The position numbers and the translations under genes were made by a program. The notes under the pieces were generated by a model. That model was not told the DNA's origin. It did not search any database and was given only the letters and a program-made list of their open reading frames with translations. Below are positions 45,199 to 54,201 of a stretch of 64,000 bases of DNA, piece after piece. The stretch lies in NCBI GenBank assembly GCA_965243805.1, contig OZ251577.1, positions 2,852,001 to 2,916,000 on the forward strand, read 5' to 3'. Origin of the DNA: CATQHQ01 sp965243805. Its GTDB lineage: Bacteria; Gemmatimonadota; Gemmatimonadetes; Longimicrobiales; Gaopeijiaceae. Numbering within the stretch: position 1 is the stretch's first letter; each line of letters begins with the position of its first letter.

Positions 45199-45217
45199 CC
45201 CAGGGACTGAACCGACG

Positions 45218-45610
45218 ATGATGACCGACCCAATCGCCGACATGCTCACGCGGATCCGGAACGCAGGCTACGCCGGACACCGCTGGGCGGACGTGCCGCT
45301 CTCCAAGCTCAAGGTGGAGGTGGCCCGGCTGCTGAAGGAGAACGCCTTCGTGTACGACTACAAGGTGCTCAACGACGGCCGCCACGGACTCCTGCGCGTG
45401 TACCTGAAGTACTACGACGGGAGGCCCGTCATCCGCCGCCTGGCCCGGGTGTCCAAGCCCGGTCGCCGCCGGTACGTGGGCGCCGACGACGTGCCCCGCA
45501 TCCGCAACGGCATGGGCATGGCGATCCTCTCCACCTCCCGGGGCCTCATGTCCGACCGCGCCGCCCGCGCCGCTCGCGTCGGCGGCGAAGTCCTGGCAGA
45601 AGTCTGGTAG
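45218..45610 (+). CDS. rpsH: 30S ribosomal protein S8
   Basis: 130 aa: TDPIADMLTRIRNAGYAGH and ISTSRGLMSDR-type end (ILSTSRGLMSDRAAR). Two ATGs in a row (45218, 45221); either could be used. S8 represses the spc operon in E. coli. Confidence 0.95.
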   Translation: MMTDPIADMLTRIRNAGYAGHRWADVPLSKLKVEVARLLKENAFVYDYKVLNDGRHGLLRVYLKYYDGRPVIRRLARVSKPGRRRYVGADDVPRIRNGMGMAILSTSRGLMSDRAARAARVGGEVLAEVW

Positions 45611-45631
45611 AGAGAGGGGGGAGACGATCTC

Positions 45632-46180
45632 ATGTCGCGCATAGGAAGGCAGCCGGTCCCGGTGCCGCCTGGGGTGGTGGTGACCTTGGAGGGCGGACGG
45701 CTGGCGGCGAAGGGTCCTCAAGGCGAGCTGGAGCTGCAGGTCCGCTCCCCGATTGCCGTGGGATGGCAGGGCGAGGAGGGGAAGACCCTGCTGGTGACGC
45801 GGCCCACCGACCAGAAGGAGCACAGAGCCCTGCACGGGCTGACCCGTTCCCTGGTGGCCAACATGGTCAAGGGCGTTGCCGAGGGCTTCACCAAGACGCT
45901 GGAGATCGTCGGGGTCGGCTACCGCGCCGAGCCGAAGGGCAAGGGACTCCTCCTGCGTCTCGGGTTCTCACACACCATCGAGTATCCGGCGCCGCCGGGG
46001 ATCCGCTTCGAGGTCCCCAACCAGACCACAATCGTCGTCAAGGGGCCGGACAAGCAGCAGGTGGGCCACGTCGCCGCCGTGATCCGCTCCTTCCGGCCGC
46101 CGGAGCCCTACAAGGGCAAGGGCGTGCGCTATCGGGGAGAGCAGGTGCGGCGGAAGGCCGGAAAGACGGCGGGCAAGTAG
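45632..46180 (+). CDS. rplF: 50S ribosomal protein L6
   Basis: 182 aa. MSRIGRQPVPVPPGVVV start, LHGLTRSLVANMVKGVAEGF and GPDKQQVGHVAAVIRSFRPPEPYKG-type C-terminal domain (about 46045-46110). Confidence 0.96.
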   Translation: MSRIGRQPVPVPPGVVVTLEGGRLAAKGPQGELELQVRSPIAVGWQGEEGKTLLVTRPTDQKEHRALHGLTRSLVANMVKGVAEGFTKTLEIVGVGYRAEPKGKGLLLRLGFSHTIEYPAPPGIRFEVPNQTTIVVKGPDKQQVGHVAAVIRSFRPPEPYKGKGVRYRGEQVRRKAGKTAGK

Positions 46181-46214
46181 CGGCCATGCCGGCAACGAAA
46201 CGGAGCAGTTCGCG

Positions 46215-46610
46215 ATGATCAAGTCAGGAAAGCTGGGAAGGAGCCGGCGGCTCCGTCGTCGCCGTCGCCACGTGCGCATCCGCAAGAAGGTTCACGGCAC
46301 CGGCGACCGGCCCCGCCTAGTGGTGCACCGGTCGCTCCGGAATATCGCGGGCCAAGTCGTGGACGACGACGCCGGGCGCACCATGGTTGGGTTCTCCACG
46401 CTCTCGCCCGCCTTTCGTGAGGCCGCCCCAGCCGACGGGGACGGGAGCGGCGGCAAGGTCGGGGCGGCGCGCACGGCGGGCAAGATGCTGGCGGAGCAGG
46501 CTCGGGAACGGGGCGTCGTCCGGGTCGTCTTCGACCGGGGCGGCTTCCGCTATCACGGTCGGGTCAAGGCGTTCGCCGAAGGCGCCCGGGAAGGGGGACT
46601 GGAGTTCTGA
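46215..46610 (+). CDS. rplR: 50S ribosomal protein L18
   Basis: 131 aa. Basic N-terminus RRLRRRRRHVRIRKKVHGTG, RPRLVVHRSLRNI, and the C-terminal FDRGGFRYHGRVKAFAEGARE that binds 5S rRNA. The stop overlaps the rpsE ATG (TGATG). Confidence 0.95.
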   Translation: MIKSGKLGRSRRLRRRRRHVRIRKKVHGTGDRPRLVVHRSLRNIAGQVVDDDAGRTMVGFSTLSPAFREAAPADGDGSGGKVGAARTAGKMLAEQARERGVVRVVFDRGGFRYHGRVKAFAEGAREGGLEF

Positions 46611-47140
46611 TGGCGCGAGAGAAGAAGCAGTCCCGACAGTCTCGGGAGGGCTCGGAGCAGGTCGAGAACGTCATCCACATCAACCGGGTGGCGAAGGTGG
46701 TGAAGGGCGGGCGACGCTTCTCCTTCACGGCTCTGGTCTCCGTCGGCGACCAGGCGGGTCGGGTCGGAATCGCCCACGCCAAGGCGAACGAGGTGGCCGA
46801 GGCGATCCGCAAGGCGTTCGAGCGCGCCCGGCGAAACATCATGGAGGTGCCGGTCGTCAACGGGACCATACCCCACGAGATCGTAGGCCGTTGGGGAGCG
46901 GGCCGGGTGCTCCTGCGTCCGGCGGCCCCTGGAACCGGCGTGATCGCTGGCGGTCCGGTGCGAGCCGTGCTGGAAGCCGCCGGGATCACCGACGTGCTGA
47001 CCAAGAGCCTGGGCACCAACAACCCCATCAACGTGGTGCGCGCCACGATCGACGCCCTGGAGAACTTGGTCACCGCCTACGACGTGGCGACGGAGCGCGG
47101 GATCACCCTCGAGGAGCTGGGAGTGGCGACCGATGGCTGA
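46610..47140 (+). CDS. rpsE: 30S ribosomal protein S5
   Basis: 176 aa. VIHINRVAKVVKGGRRFSFT, GRVGIAHAKANEVAEAIRKA and the C-terminal LGTNNPINVVRATIDAL. The stop overlaps rpmD by eight bases. Confidence 0.96.
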   Translation: MAREKKQSRQSREGSEQVENVIHINRVAKVVKGGRRFSFTALVSVGDQAGRVGIAHAKANEVAEAIRKAFERARRNIMEVPVVNGTIPHEIVGRWGAGRVLLRPAAPGTGVIAGGPVRAVLEAAGITDVLTKSLGTNNPINVVRATIDALENLVTAYDVATERGITLEELGVATDG

Positions 47141-47318
47141 CAAGCTGCGGATCAAGCAGGTGCGAAGCGCCGTGGGACGGCAGAAGGTGCAGCGGCGCAC
47201 CTTGGCGGCGCTGGGCATCAAGCGGCACCAGCACAGCGTCGTCCACGACGACACGCCGGCGATCCGCGGGATGATCGCCAAGGTGGACTACCTGGTTCAG
47301 GTTGAGGAGGTGGAGTGA
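47133..47318 (+). CDS. rpmD: 50S ribosomal protein L30
   Basis: 61 aa: KLRIKQVRSAVGRQKVQRRT and LGIKRHQHSVVHDDTPAIRG are diagnostic. ATG 47133 lies inside the rpsE 3' end. Confidence 0.94.
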   Translation: MADKLRIKQVRSAVGRQKVQRRTLAALGIKRHQHSVVHDDTPAIRGMIAKVDYLVQVEEVE

Positions 47319-47322
47319 GCCG

Positions 47323-47856
47323 ATGATCGAACTGCACGACCTTCCTTCTCCGCACCCGCGACGCCCACGCAAGCGCGTCGGCAGAGGGCCCGGATCCGGC
47401 AAGGGCAAGACCTCGGGCCGGGGCGAGAAGGGCCAGAACTCCCGTTCCGGCGGCGGAGTGCCCGCTTGGTTCGAGGGCGGTCAGATGCCGCTTCAGCGTC
47501 GCATCCCCAAGCGCGGCTTCAAGAACCGGAACCGCCGGGAGTACCAAGTCGTCAACGTCGGCGAGCTGGGCCGAGTGTCGTCGGGAGCCGTCACCCCCGA
47601 GAGCTTGCGGGCGGCAGGGCTGATCCGCTCTCTCCGGCGTCCGGTGAAGCTCCTGGGCGAGGGCGAGATCGAGTCCCCGGTCGAGTGCTCGGTGCACGCG
47701 GCCAGCGCGTCGGCCCGCAGCAAGATCGAGGCGGCCGGAGGGTCCGTGACCCTTCTGGCGACCGGCGGGGCTCGCCCAGAGCCGAGCGACGGCGGACGCC
47801 CAGCGCCGGGTGACGACGGGCGCACCGAGCCCAGCGACGGCGGAGAAGACGACTAG
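47323..47856 (+). CDS. rplO: 50S ribosomal protein L15, with low-complexity C-terminal tail
   Basis: 177 aa from ATG 47323. Conserved RVGRGPGSGKGKTSGRGEKGQ and FEGGQMPLQRRIPKRGFKN. The normal protein ends near VTLLATGG; about 30 extra residues form near-repeats of EPSDGG/APGDDG and an acidic end, probably disordered. Confidence 0.94.
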   Translation: MIELHDLPSPHPRRPRKRVGRGPGSGKGKTSGRGEKGQNSRSGGGVPAWFEGGQMPLQRRIPKRGFKNRNRREYQVVNVGELGRVSSGAVTPESLRAAGLIRSLRRPVKLLGEGEIESPVECSVHAASASARSKIEAAGGSVTLLATGGARPEPSDGGRPAPGDDGRTEPSDGGEDD

Positions 47857-47892
47857 CGGGGCCCGGAGCCCCGAGGAAAGGTCGGCCCGACG

Positions 47893-49206
47893 ATGGCGAA
47901 CCCGATACCCAACCTGCTCCGCGCCCCGGAGCTGAAGAAGAAGATCCTCTTCACGCTCTTCATCATGCTGGTGTACCGGATCGGGTCCCACATCACCGTC
48001 CCCGGAGTCAACTTCGCGGCGCTCCAGCAGCAGTTCGGCCAGCTGGCCCAGACAGCCCTGGGCGTGTACGACATGTTCGTGGGCGGTGGGCTCAGCCGAG
48101 CGACGATCCTGGCCCTGGGGATCATGCCCTACATCTCGGCCAGCATCATGTTCCAGCTCCTCGCCGCCGTCTTCCCCACCGTCGAGAAGCTTCAGAAGGA
48201 GGGGGAGGAGGGGCGGAAGAAGCTCACCCAGTGGACCCGCTACACCACCGTTCTGCTCTGCGTCGTGCAGGCGTACGCCTACGCGTCGTTCCTCCAAGGG
48301 CTGGGCGGGGTCGTTCGGGACCCGGGGATGGGGTTCGTGTTCTCCACCGTGATCGTCCTAACCGTGGGCGGCGTCTTCGTCATGTGGCTGGGGGAGCAGA
48401 TCACGGAGCGGGGCGTGGGCAACGGCATGTCGCTGATGATCTTCTTCTCGATCATCCAGGGATTCCCCCAGGCGATCGCCCGGACGTGGGAGGCCGCCAG
48501 GCTGGGGGAGATCGACGCCGTCAAGGTCGTCCTCCTCCTGCTGGTGGTGGTGGGGATCACCGCGGGCGTGGTGGCGATGACCATGTCTTCGCGCAAGATC
48601 CCGGTCCAGATACCCCGGAAGGTCGTGGGCAGGGGGCGGATCCAGGAGGGGCAGAAGAGCTTCATCCCGCTGCGGATCAACTCTGCCGGCGTCATGCCGA
48701 TCATCTTCGCCCAGTCCTTCATCGTGGTGCCGGGCACCCTCGCCGCCTTCAGCTCGGTGCCCCTGATCCAGGACGTGGCGTTGGTCTTCCAGCCGGGGAA
48801 CTGGGCCTACTACCTCACCTACGCCGTCCTGATCATCTTCTTCACCTACTTCTACACGGCGATCATCTTCAATCCGGTGGACCTGTCCGAGAACCTGAAG
48901 AAGCAGGGAGCCTTCGTTCCCGGCGTGAAGCCCGGGGCTCGGACGGCCGAATACATCGACCGGATCCTGACCCGGGTCACCTTGCCCGGCTCCGTGTACT
49001 TGGCGCTGATCGCGCTGGTTCCCTACTGGATCTTCGACGCCTTCGGCATCCAGACGTTCTTCTTTGGAGGCACGAGCCTGCTGATCGTGGTCGGCGTGGG
49101 GCTGGACACGGTGCAGCAGGCGCAGCAGCACCTCCTCCTCCGCCACTACGACGGCTTCATGAAGAAAGGCCGCGTGAAGATGCGGGGCCGCCAGCGCTAC
49201 ATGTAG
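47893..49206 (+). CDS. secY: Preprotein translocase subunit SecY
   Basis: Channel subunit of SecYEG, 437 aa with ten predicted membrane helices. Motifs: VYRIGSHITVPGVN at the first helix, plug region GLSRATILALGIMPYISASI, GEQITERGVGNGMSLMIF, and the ribosome-binding loop around KKQGAFVPGVKPGARTAEYI. It lies in the spc operon behind rplO as usual. Confidence 0.96.
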   Translation: MANPIPNLLRAPELKKKILFTLFIMLVYRIGSHITVPGVNFAALQQQFGQLAQTALGVYDMFVGGGLSRATILALGIMPYISASIMFQLLAAVFPTVEKLQKEGEEGRKKLTQWTRYTTVLLCVVQAYAYASFLQGLGGVVRDPGMGFVFSTVIVLTVGGVFVMWLGEQITERGVGNGMSLMIFFSIIQGFPQAIARTWEAARLGEIDAVKVVLLLLVVVGITAGVVAMTMSSRKIPVQIPRKVVGRGRIQEGQKSFIPLRINSAGVMPIIFAQSFIVVPGTLAAFSSVPLIQDVALVFQPGNWAYYLTYAVLIIFFTYFYTAIIFNPVDLSENLKKQGAFVPGVKPGARTAEYIDRILTRVTLPGSVYLALIALVPYWIFDAFGIQTFFFGGTSLLIVVGVGLDTVQQAQQHLLLRHYDGFMKKGRVKMRGRQRYM

Positions 49207-49227
49207 CGAGGAGTCCGAGGCAGGCGA

Positions 49228-49905
49228 ATGGAGGATGTGGGGACGGCGGGGGCCGTCGTAGTGCTGCTGGGACCTCCCGGCGTGGGCAAGGGAACTCAAG
49301 GCGTTCGGTTGGCCGAGAGCCGGAAGTGGGCCCACGTCTCCACGGGCGATCTGCTCCGGGCCGCGCGCAAGGCGGGCAGCGAGCTGGGCCGCCGGGCGCA
49401 GACGCACATGGATCGGGGCGAGCTGGTGCCCGACGACGTGATCGTCGGTCTGGTGAGGGAGCGCTTGAAGGCCCTCCCCCGCGGCCAGGGCGTGGTCTTC
49501 GACGGCTTCCCCCGAACCGCAGTCCAAGCGGAGGCGCTGGACGGTGCCCTGGCCGCCGAGGGGCGCCGGGTGAGCCGGACGGTGCTGCTGGACGCCCCCG
49601 AGGAGCTGCTGGTCAGGCGCATCGCCGGTCGGCGGTCGTCGCCCGGCGGGCGCGTCTACAACGTCTACTTTGATCCCCCGAAGCGCGAAGGCTTCTGCGA
49701 CGAGACCGGCGAGCCGCTGGTTCACCGGGGCGACGACCAGCCCGACACGGTGCGCTCGCGCCTCGCCGTCTACCGGAAGGAGACGGCGCCTCTGGCCGAC
49801 TTCTACCGGCTCCGGGGAGTGCTGGTTCGTGTGGACGGGGAAGGGGAGATCGACGCCATCCAGGACGCGGTCAGGACGGCGGTGCAGGAAGGCGCAGGGC
49901 CTTGA
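49228..49905 (+). CDS. adk: Adenylate kinase
   Basis: Interconverts 2 ADP with ATP + AMP. 225 aa. P-loop GPPGVGKGTQG, AMP-binding STGDLLRAA and VVFDGFPRTAVQAEAL, and a long LID domain (from RRIAGRRSSPGGRVYNV through GDDQPDTVRSRL) without a zinc-binding Cys quartet. Its stop overlaps the map TTG. Confidence 0.95.
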   Translation: MEDVGTAGAVVVLLGPPGVGKGTQGVRLAESRKWAHVSTGDLLRAARKAGSELGRRAQTHMDRGELVPDDVIVGLVRERLKALPRGQGVVFDGFPRTAVQAEALDGALAAEGRRVSRTVLLDAPEELLVRRIAGRRSSPGGRVYNVYFDPPKREGFCDETGEPLVHRGDDQPDTVRSRLAVYRKETAPLADFYRLRGVLVRVDGEGEIDAIQDAVRTAVQEGAGP

Positions 49906-50768
49906 TCCAGCTGAAGTCCAACCCCGAGATCGAGGCGATCGCCCGCAGCGGCGAGGTCGTCAGCGCCCTCTTTAAGGAGATCGAGGCGCGTGTGGAGCCG
50001 GGGGTCGCCACCAAGTCCCTCGACCGCTTCGTCGGCGAGTTCGTCCGCTCCCACGACGGCGCCATCCCCGCCTTCAAGGGGCTGTACGGCTTTCCGGGGA
50101 ACGCCTGCATCAGCATCAACGAGGAGGTGGTGCACGGGATTCCTTCGCGTCGCAAGCTTCGGGAAGGCGACATCGTGTCCGTTGACGTGGGGGTCCGCCG
50201 GGACGGCTGGTGCGCCGATTCGGCGTACACCTTCGCCGTGGGAGAGATCGGGCCCACGGCGTCGCGCCTCCTGGAGGTCACCCGGGAGGCCCTCCGCGCC
50301 TCGGTGGCGGCGGCCCGGCCCAAGAACCGGGTGGGAGATATCGGCGCGGCCGTGGTGCGCACGGTGCAGGGAACCGGGTTCGGGATCGTCCGCGACCTAG
50401 TGGGACACGGCATCGGTCGGGAGATCCACGAGGAGCCGCAGGTCGCCAACGTGGGACGCCCCGGCGTCGGTCCCCCTCTGGCGGCCGGGATGGTGCTGGC
50501 GATCGAGCCGATGCTGTCGGCCGGAAGCGACGCGATCCGAACCCGAGCCGACAAGTGGACGGTCGCCACCTTCGACGGAGCCCTTTCCGCCCACTTCGAG
50601 CACACCGTCGCCGTGACCCAGGAGGGACCGATCGTGCTGACCGGCGGCGGCATCTGGGAGGCGACGGAGCCGGTTCCGGGCGCTGGTGCCGTCGAGTGCG
50701 CCGGCTCCCCTGCCGCTTCCGCTGGCTCCCCAGCTGCTTCCACCGCCTCCCCTACCCCTTCGCCCTAG
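49902..50768 (+). CDS. map: Methionine aminopeptidase, type I
   Basis: Removes N-terminal Met from nascent proteins. 288 aa from TTG 49902. Metal ligands: the two Asp in VDVGVRRDGWCADSAYTF, His in LVGHGIGREIHEEP, Glu in LAIEPML and Glu in FEHTVAVTQEG. About 25 extra C-terminal residues are near-repeats of GSPAAS, apparently from a nucleotide repeat. The usual infA between map and rpmJ is absent. Confidence 0.95.
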   Translation: MIQLKSNPEIEAIARSGEVVSALFKEIEARVEPGVATKSLDRFVGEFVRSHDGAIPAFKGLYGFPGNACISINEEVVHGIPSRRKLREGDIVSVDVGVRRDGWCADSAYTFAVGEIGPTASRLLEVTREALRASVAAARPKNRVGDIGAAVVRTVQGTGFGIVRDLVGHGIGREIHEEPQVANVGRPGVGPPLAAGMVLAIEPMLSAGSDAIRTRADKWTVATFDGALSAHFEHTVAVTQEGPIVLTGGGIWEATEPVPGAGAVECAGSPAASAGSPAASTASPTPSP

Positions 50769-50832
50769 CAGGCGTTACATTCCAAAGCTATGCCGCCAAC
50801 AAACGGCCGCCCACAAACGAGGAGCGTGGCCC

Positions 50833-50949
50833 GTGAAGGTCCGAACCAGCGTGAAGCCCATGTGCGAGTACTGTCGCGTCGTCCGACGGAAGGGCGTCGT
50901 GCGGATCATCTGCAGCCGGAACCCGCGCCACAAGCAGCGCCAGGGATGA
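50833..50949 (+). CDS. rpmJ: 50S ribosomal protein L36
   Basis: 38 aa from GTG 50833: KVRTSVKPMCEYCRVVRRKG then IICSRNPRHKQRQG, with the zinc ligands C-x2-C, C and H of the Cys-containing form. Too short to be found without family knowledge, but unmistakable. Confidence 0.95.
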   Translation: MKVRTSVKPMCEYCRVVRRKGVVRIICSRNPRHKQRQG

Positions 50950-51004
50950 GAACGCCAGGGACGAGAACGCCAGTGCCAGGGATGAGAACGCCAGGGATGA
51001 CGAG
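50938..51004. repeat. 15-bp tandem repeat at the rpmJ-rpsM junction
   Basis: About four copies of cgccagggatgagaa, slightly degenerate. The first covers the last codons and stop of rpmJ, and the array ends just before the rpsM ribosome-binding region. Confidence 0.8.
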
Positions 51005-51017
51005 AGGTCGATAGCGG

Positions 51018-51398
51018 ATGGCGCGGATCGCAGGCGTGGACCTGCCTAGAGGAAAGCGCATCGAGGTGGCCCTGACCTACCTGTACGGAATCGGCCGAAC
51101 CCGGGCGCGGCAGATTCTGGAGGCCACCGGCATCAACCCGGAGCTGCGCACCCACGAGCTGACCGACGAGGACGCCAGTCGCCTTCGCCGGGAGATCGAG
51201 CAGAACCACAAGGTCGAGGGCGCGCTTCGGACCGAGGTGTCGATGAACATCAAGCGCCTCATGGACATCGGCTGCTACCGGGGACTCCGGCACCGCAGGG
51301 GACTGCCCGTGCGGGGCCAGCGGACCCACACCAACGCCCGCACCAAGAAGGGCCCTCGCCGGGCGATCGCTGGCAAGAAGAAGGCGCCCAAGAAGTAG
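51018..51398 (+). CDS. rpsM: 30S ribosomal protein S13
   Basis: 126 aa. ARIAGVDLPRGKRIEVALTY start, GIGRTRARQILEATGI and the basic C-terminus RGQRTHTNARTKKGPRR. First full gene of the alpha operon here. Confidence 0.96.
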   Translation: MARIAGVDLPRGKRIEVALTYLYGIGRTRARQILEATGINPELRTHELTDEDASRLRREIEQNHKVEGALRTEVSMNIKRLMDIGCYRGLRHRRGLPVRGQRTHTNARTKKGPRRAIAGKKKAPKK

Positions 51399-51468
51399 CG
51401 ACGATCCCCCCCGGCGACACGCGAACCCGGAGCGGCGACCGCCGCCCATTTTTCGAGGAAGACAGCCC

Positions 51469-51861
51469 TTGGCCAAGCCCAAGACCAGCAGAGCGAAGAA
51501 GGTCAAGAAGGATGTGGGAGCGGAGGCCGTCGCCCACATCAAGGCGACGTTCAACAACACCCTGGTCACGATCGCCGACGACGCCGGAAACGTGCTGACG
51601 TGGGCCTCGGCGGGGACCGCGGGCTTCAAGGGCTCCAAGAAGTCCACGCCCTTCGCGGCCACGATGGCAGCCGAGAAGGCCGGTCGCGAAGCGCTCTCCA
51701 TGGGCGTGCGACGCTTGGTCGTGCGCGTTCGGGGGCCGGGATCGGGCCGGGAGTCGGCGATCCAGGCGCTGGCCGCCGCCGGCCTCCACATCAAGTCGAT
51801 CCACGACGTGACGCCCCTTCCCCACAACGGGTGCCGTCCGCCCAAGAAGCGCCGCGTCTAG
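51469..51861 (+). CDS. rpsK: 30S ribosomal protein S11
   Basis: 130 aa from TTG 51469, with GAGGAAG upstream. AHIKATFNNTLVTIADDAGN, GTAGFKGSKKSTPFAA and the C-terminal DVTPLPHNGCRPPKKRRV. Confidence 0.96.
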   Translation: MAKPKTSRAKKVKKDVGAEAVAHIKATFNNTLVTIADDAGNVLTWASAGTAGFKGSKKSTPFAATMAAEKAGREALSMGVRRLVVRVRGPGSGRESAIQALAAAGLHIKSIHDVTPLPHNGCRPPKKRRV

Positions 51862-51904
51862 GGGCGCGGGGTTCCAGAGAGAAAGAGAGAACGGAGAGCC
51901 GTTC

Positions 51905-52540
51905 ATGGCACGATACACGGGTCCGGTTTGCAAGCGGTGCCGCCGGGAGGGGCAGAAGCTCTTCTTCAAGGGTGCCAAGTGCTACACGGAGAAGTGTCCA
52001 GTGGAGCGCCGCCAGTACGCGCCCGGGCAGCACGGCCCAGCGTCGGCGCGGCGTCGCAAGCACTCCGAGTACTCCCTTCAGCTTCGGGAGAAGCAGAAGG
52101 TCAAGCGCGTGTACGGCCTGCACGAGAAGCAGTTCCGCAACCTGTTCGAGTACGCCGCGGGCAGGCCGGGCGTGACGGGCGACAACTTGGTGATCGCCCT
52201 CGAGAGCCGGCTGGACAACGTGGTCTTCCGCCTGGGGCTGACCGTCAGCCGGCGGCAGGCGCGTCAGCTTGTACGGCACCGTCACGTGAGCGTCAACGGG
52301 AAGGTGGTGGACATCCCCAGCTACCGGCTCTCGGCGGGGGACGAGGTGGCGGTGCGGGAGAAGTCCCGGGAGTTGGACTTGGTGGCCGCCAGTCTGGGAG
52401 CGCGCTCGCGCCCTCGACTGATGGAGTGGCTCTCCCTGGACGAGAAGAAGAAGGTAGGCAGGGTTGTTCGGCAGCCGGTCAGGGGCGACATCCCGCTGGC
52501 GGCGCAGGAACAGCTGATCGTCGAACTCTATTCCAAGTGA
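51905..52540 (+). CDS. rpsD: 30S ribosomal protein S4
   Basis: 211 aa. N-terminal ARYTGPVCKRCRREGQKLFF with a Cys set (C-x2-C, C, C) compatible with the zinc-binding form, EYSLQLREKQKVKRVYGLHE, and the S4 domain LVRHRHVSVNGKVVDIPSY. S4 is the alpha-operon repressor in E. coli. Confidence 0.96.
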   Translation: MARYTGPVCKRCRREGQKLFFKGAKCYTEKCPVERRQYAPGQHGPASARRRKHSEYSLQLREKQKVKRVYGLHEKQFRNLFEYAAGRPGVTGDNLVIALESRLDNVVFRLGLTVSRRQARQLVRHRHVSVNGKVVDIPSYRLSAGDEVAVREKSRELDLVAASLGARSRPRLMEWLSLDEKKKVGRVVRQPVRGDIPLAAQEQLIVELYSK

Positions 52541-52558
52541 TCGGGCTGGAGGACTAGC

Positions 52559-53755
52559 GTGGATATCGATCTGACGGGTCTCGTGTTGCCGGAGCGCATC
52601 GAGATCGCCGACGCGTCGGAGGACGGCAAGTCCGCCGAGTTCGTCATGGAGCCTCTCGAGCGGGGCTTCGGCCACACATTGGGGAACTCGGTTCGCCGAG
52701 TCCTGCTTTCGTCGCTCCGGGGAGCGGCGGTTTGGGCGTTCCGCATGGACGGGGTTCAGCACGAGCATCAGACCATACCGTCCGTCGTCGAAGACGTGCA
52801 CCAGGTGATCCAGAACCTCAAGTCGCTGGTGGTGTCGCTGGACCCCTACGTGGACGAGGCGACGCTGACGATTTCGACGAAGGAGGCCGGGCCGGTGACG
52901 GCCGCGGACCTCTTGTCGTCGAGGACCGTCGAGGTGCTCAACCCGGACCACCACATCCTGACTCTGCAGGGCGAGGGCGAGTTCAACGCCGAACTGCGGG
53001 TGAACAAGGGCCGTGGCTTCGTCCTGGCCGACCAGCACCCCCTGCCGGCCAAGGCTCCGGTGGACTTGGTGCGGATCGACGCGATCTACAACCCGGTGCG
53101 ACGGGCCAACTTCATCGTCCAGGAGACGCGGGTCGGGCAGCGAACCGACTTCGACCGGCTCATCGTCACCGTGGATACCGACGGCTCCGTCGAGCCCGAG
53201 TGGGCGATCCGCTATGCGGCCGAGCTCGTTCGGCAGCACCTGAAGTATATGATGTACTTCCCACAGGGCGGGCCGCCGGTGGTCAAGAAGCCCGAACCCA
53301 CGCTGGTGCCCCCGGAGATGGCGCGCCTGGTCCAGCAGGACGTGGACGACCTCACCGAGCTCAGCGTCCGATCCCGGAACTCCCTCCACAAGAAGCAGAT
53401 ACGGACAGTGCGCCAGCTGGTGAGCCACACCGAGAGCGAGATGCTGGACATCAACAACTTCGGCCGCAAGTCGCTGGACGAGATCACCGTGTTCCTCCGC
53501 CAGCACGGCCTTCGCTTCGGGACGAAGATGGAGGAGCTGGCCGACGGCAGACTCTACCTCGTGGAAGGTTCGGCCGAGGATGCTCCGGCGGCCGAGATCG
53601 AAGTCGGGACCGATGCGGCAGCGGAGACCGAGGCCACAACCGGGACCGAAGTCGCAAGCGGTGCCGAGGCCGGCAACGGTGCCGACGCCGCCAGCGAGAC
53701 CGAGGCCGCCGCCCAGGCCGAGAACTCGGCCGAAGCCGCTCCCAAGGACGAGTAG
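52559..53755 (+). CDS. rpoA: RNA polymerase subunit alpha, with long Ala/Glu-rich tail
   Basis: 398 aa from GTG 52559. N-terminal dimerisation domain (LERGFGHTLGNSVRRVLLSS), linker, and C-terminal domain (LTELSVRSRNSLHKKQIRTV, NNFGRKSLDEITVFL). Typical alpha ends near residue 330-340; about 60 further residues form a low-complexity acidic Ala/Glu/Thr tail encoded by short degenerate repeats. Confidence 0.96.
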   Translation: MDIDLTGLVLPERIEIADASEDGKSAEFVMEPLERGFGHTLGNSVRRVLLSSLRGAAVWAFRMDGVQHEHQTIPSVVEDVHQVIQNLKSLVVSLDPYVDEATLTISTKEAGPVTAADLLSSRTVEVLNPDHHILTLQGEGEFNAELRVNKGRGFVLADQHPLPAKAPVDLVRIDAIYNPVRRANFIVQETRVGQRTDFDRLIVTVDTDGSVEPEWAIRYAAELVRQHLKYMMYFPQGGPPVVKKPEPTLVPPEMARLVQQDVDDLTELSVRSRNSLHKKQIRTVRQLVSHTESEMLDINNFGRKSLDEITVFLRQHGLRFGTKMEELADGRLYLVEGSAEDAPAAEIEVGTDAAAETEATTGTEVASGAEAGNGADAASETEAAAQAENSAEAAPKDE

Positions 53756-53767
53756 GAGGGAAGCGCG

Positions 53768-54121
53768 ATGCGTCACCGGAAGAAGGGTCGGAACCTGTCC
53801 CGGTCGCCCAGTCATCGGAAGGCGCTGTTGCGCAACATGGCGGCGTCGCTCTTCCGCCACGGGCGGATCACCACCACCACGGCCCGGGCGAAGGAGCTTC
53901 GGCCCTATGCCGAGCGGTTGGTCACCTTGGCGCGGCGGGGCGATCTTCATGCGCGGAGGCTGGCGGCTCGGCAGATCGGCGAGCGAGAGGTGCTGGCGAA
54001 GCTCTTCGACGAGATCGGACCTCGCTACGCCGAGCGCCCCGGCGGCTACACGCGCATTCTCAAGCTGGGCGTCCGCAAGGGAGATGCGGCGGAAATGGCG
54101 CTGATCGAGCTTGTGGAATAG
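53768..54121 (+). CDS. rplQ: 50S ribosomal protein L17
   Basis: 117 aa. MRHRKKGRNLSRSPSHRKAL start and YTRILKLGVRKGDAAEMALIEL end are diagnostic. GGAGGG precedes ATG 53768. It closes the ribosomal super-cluster. Confidence 0.96.
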   Translation: MRHRKKGRNLSRSPSHRKALLRNMAASLFRHGRITTTTARAKELRPYAERLVTLARRGDLHARRLAARQIGEREVLAKLFDEIGPRYAERPGGYTRILKLGVRKGDAAEMALIELVE

Positions 54122-54201
54122 AATCTCCCGAACCCGCTGCGGTTTCGGCGTCGTCGTGACCGTGGCTCCCAAGGACTTCAATCGGACAAGGTAGAGGGCA
54201 G

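Noticed and set aside
54122..54201. Terminator after rplQ
   Set aside because: The palindrome ccgaacccgc/gcggtttcgg is imperfect, has a very small loop and is not followed by a T run.
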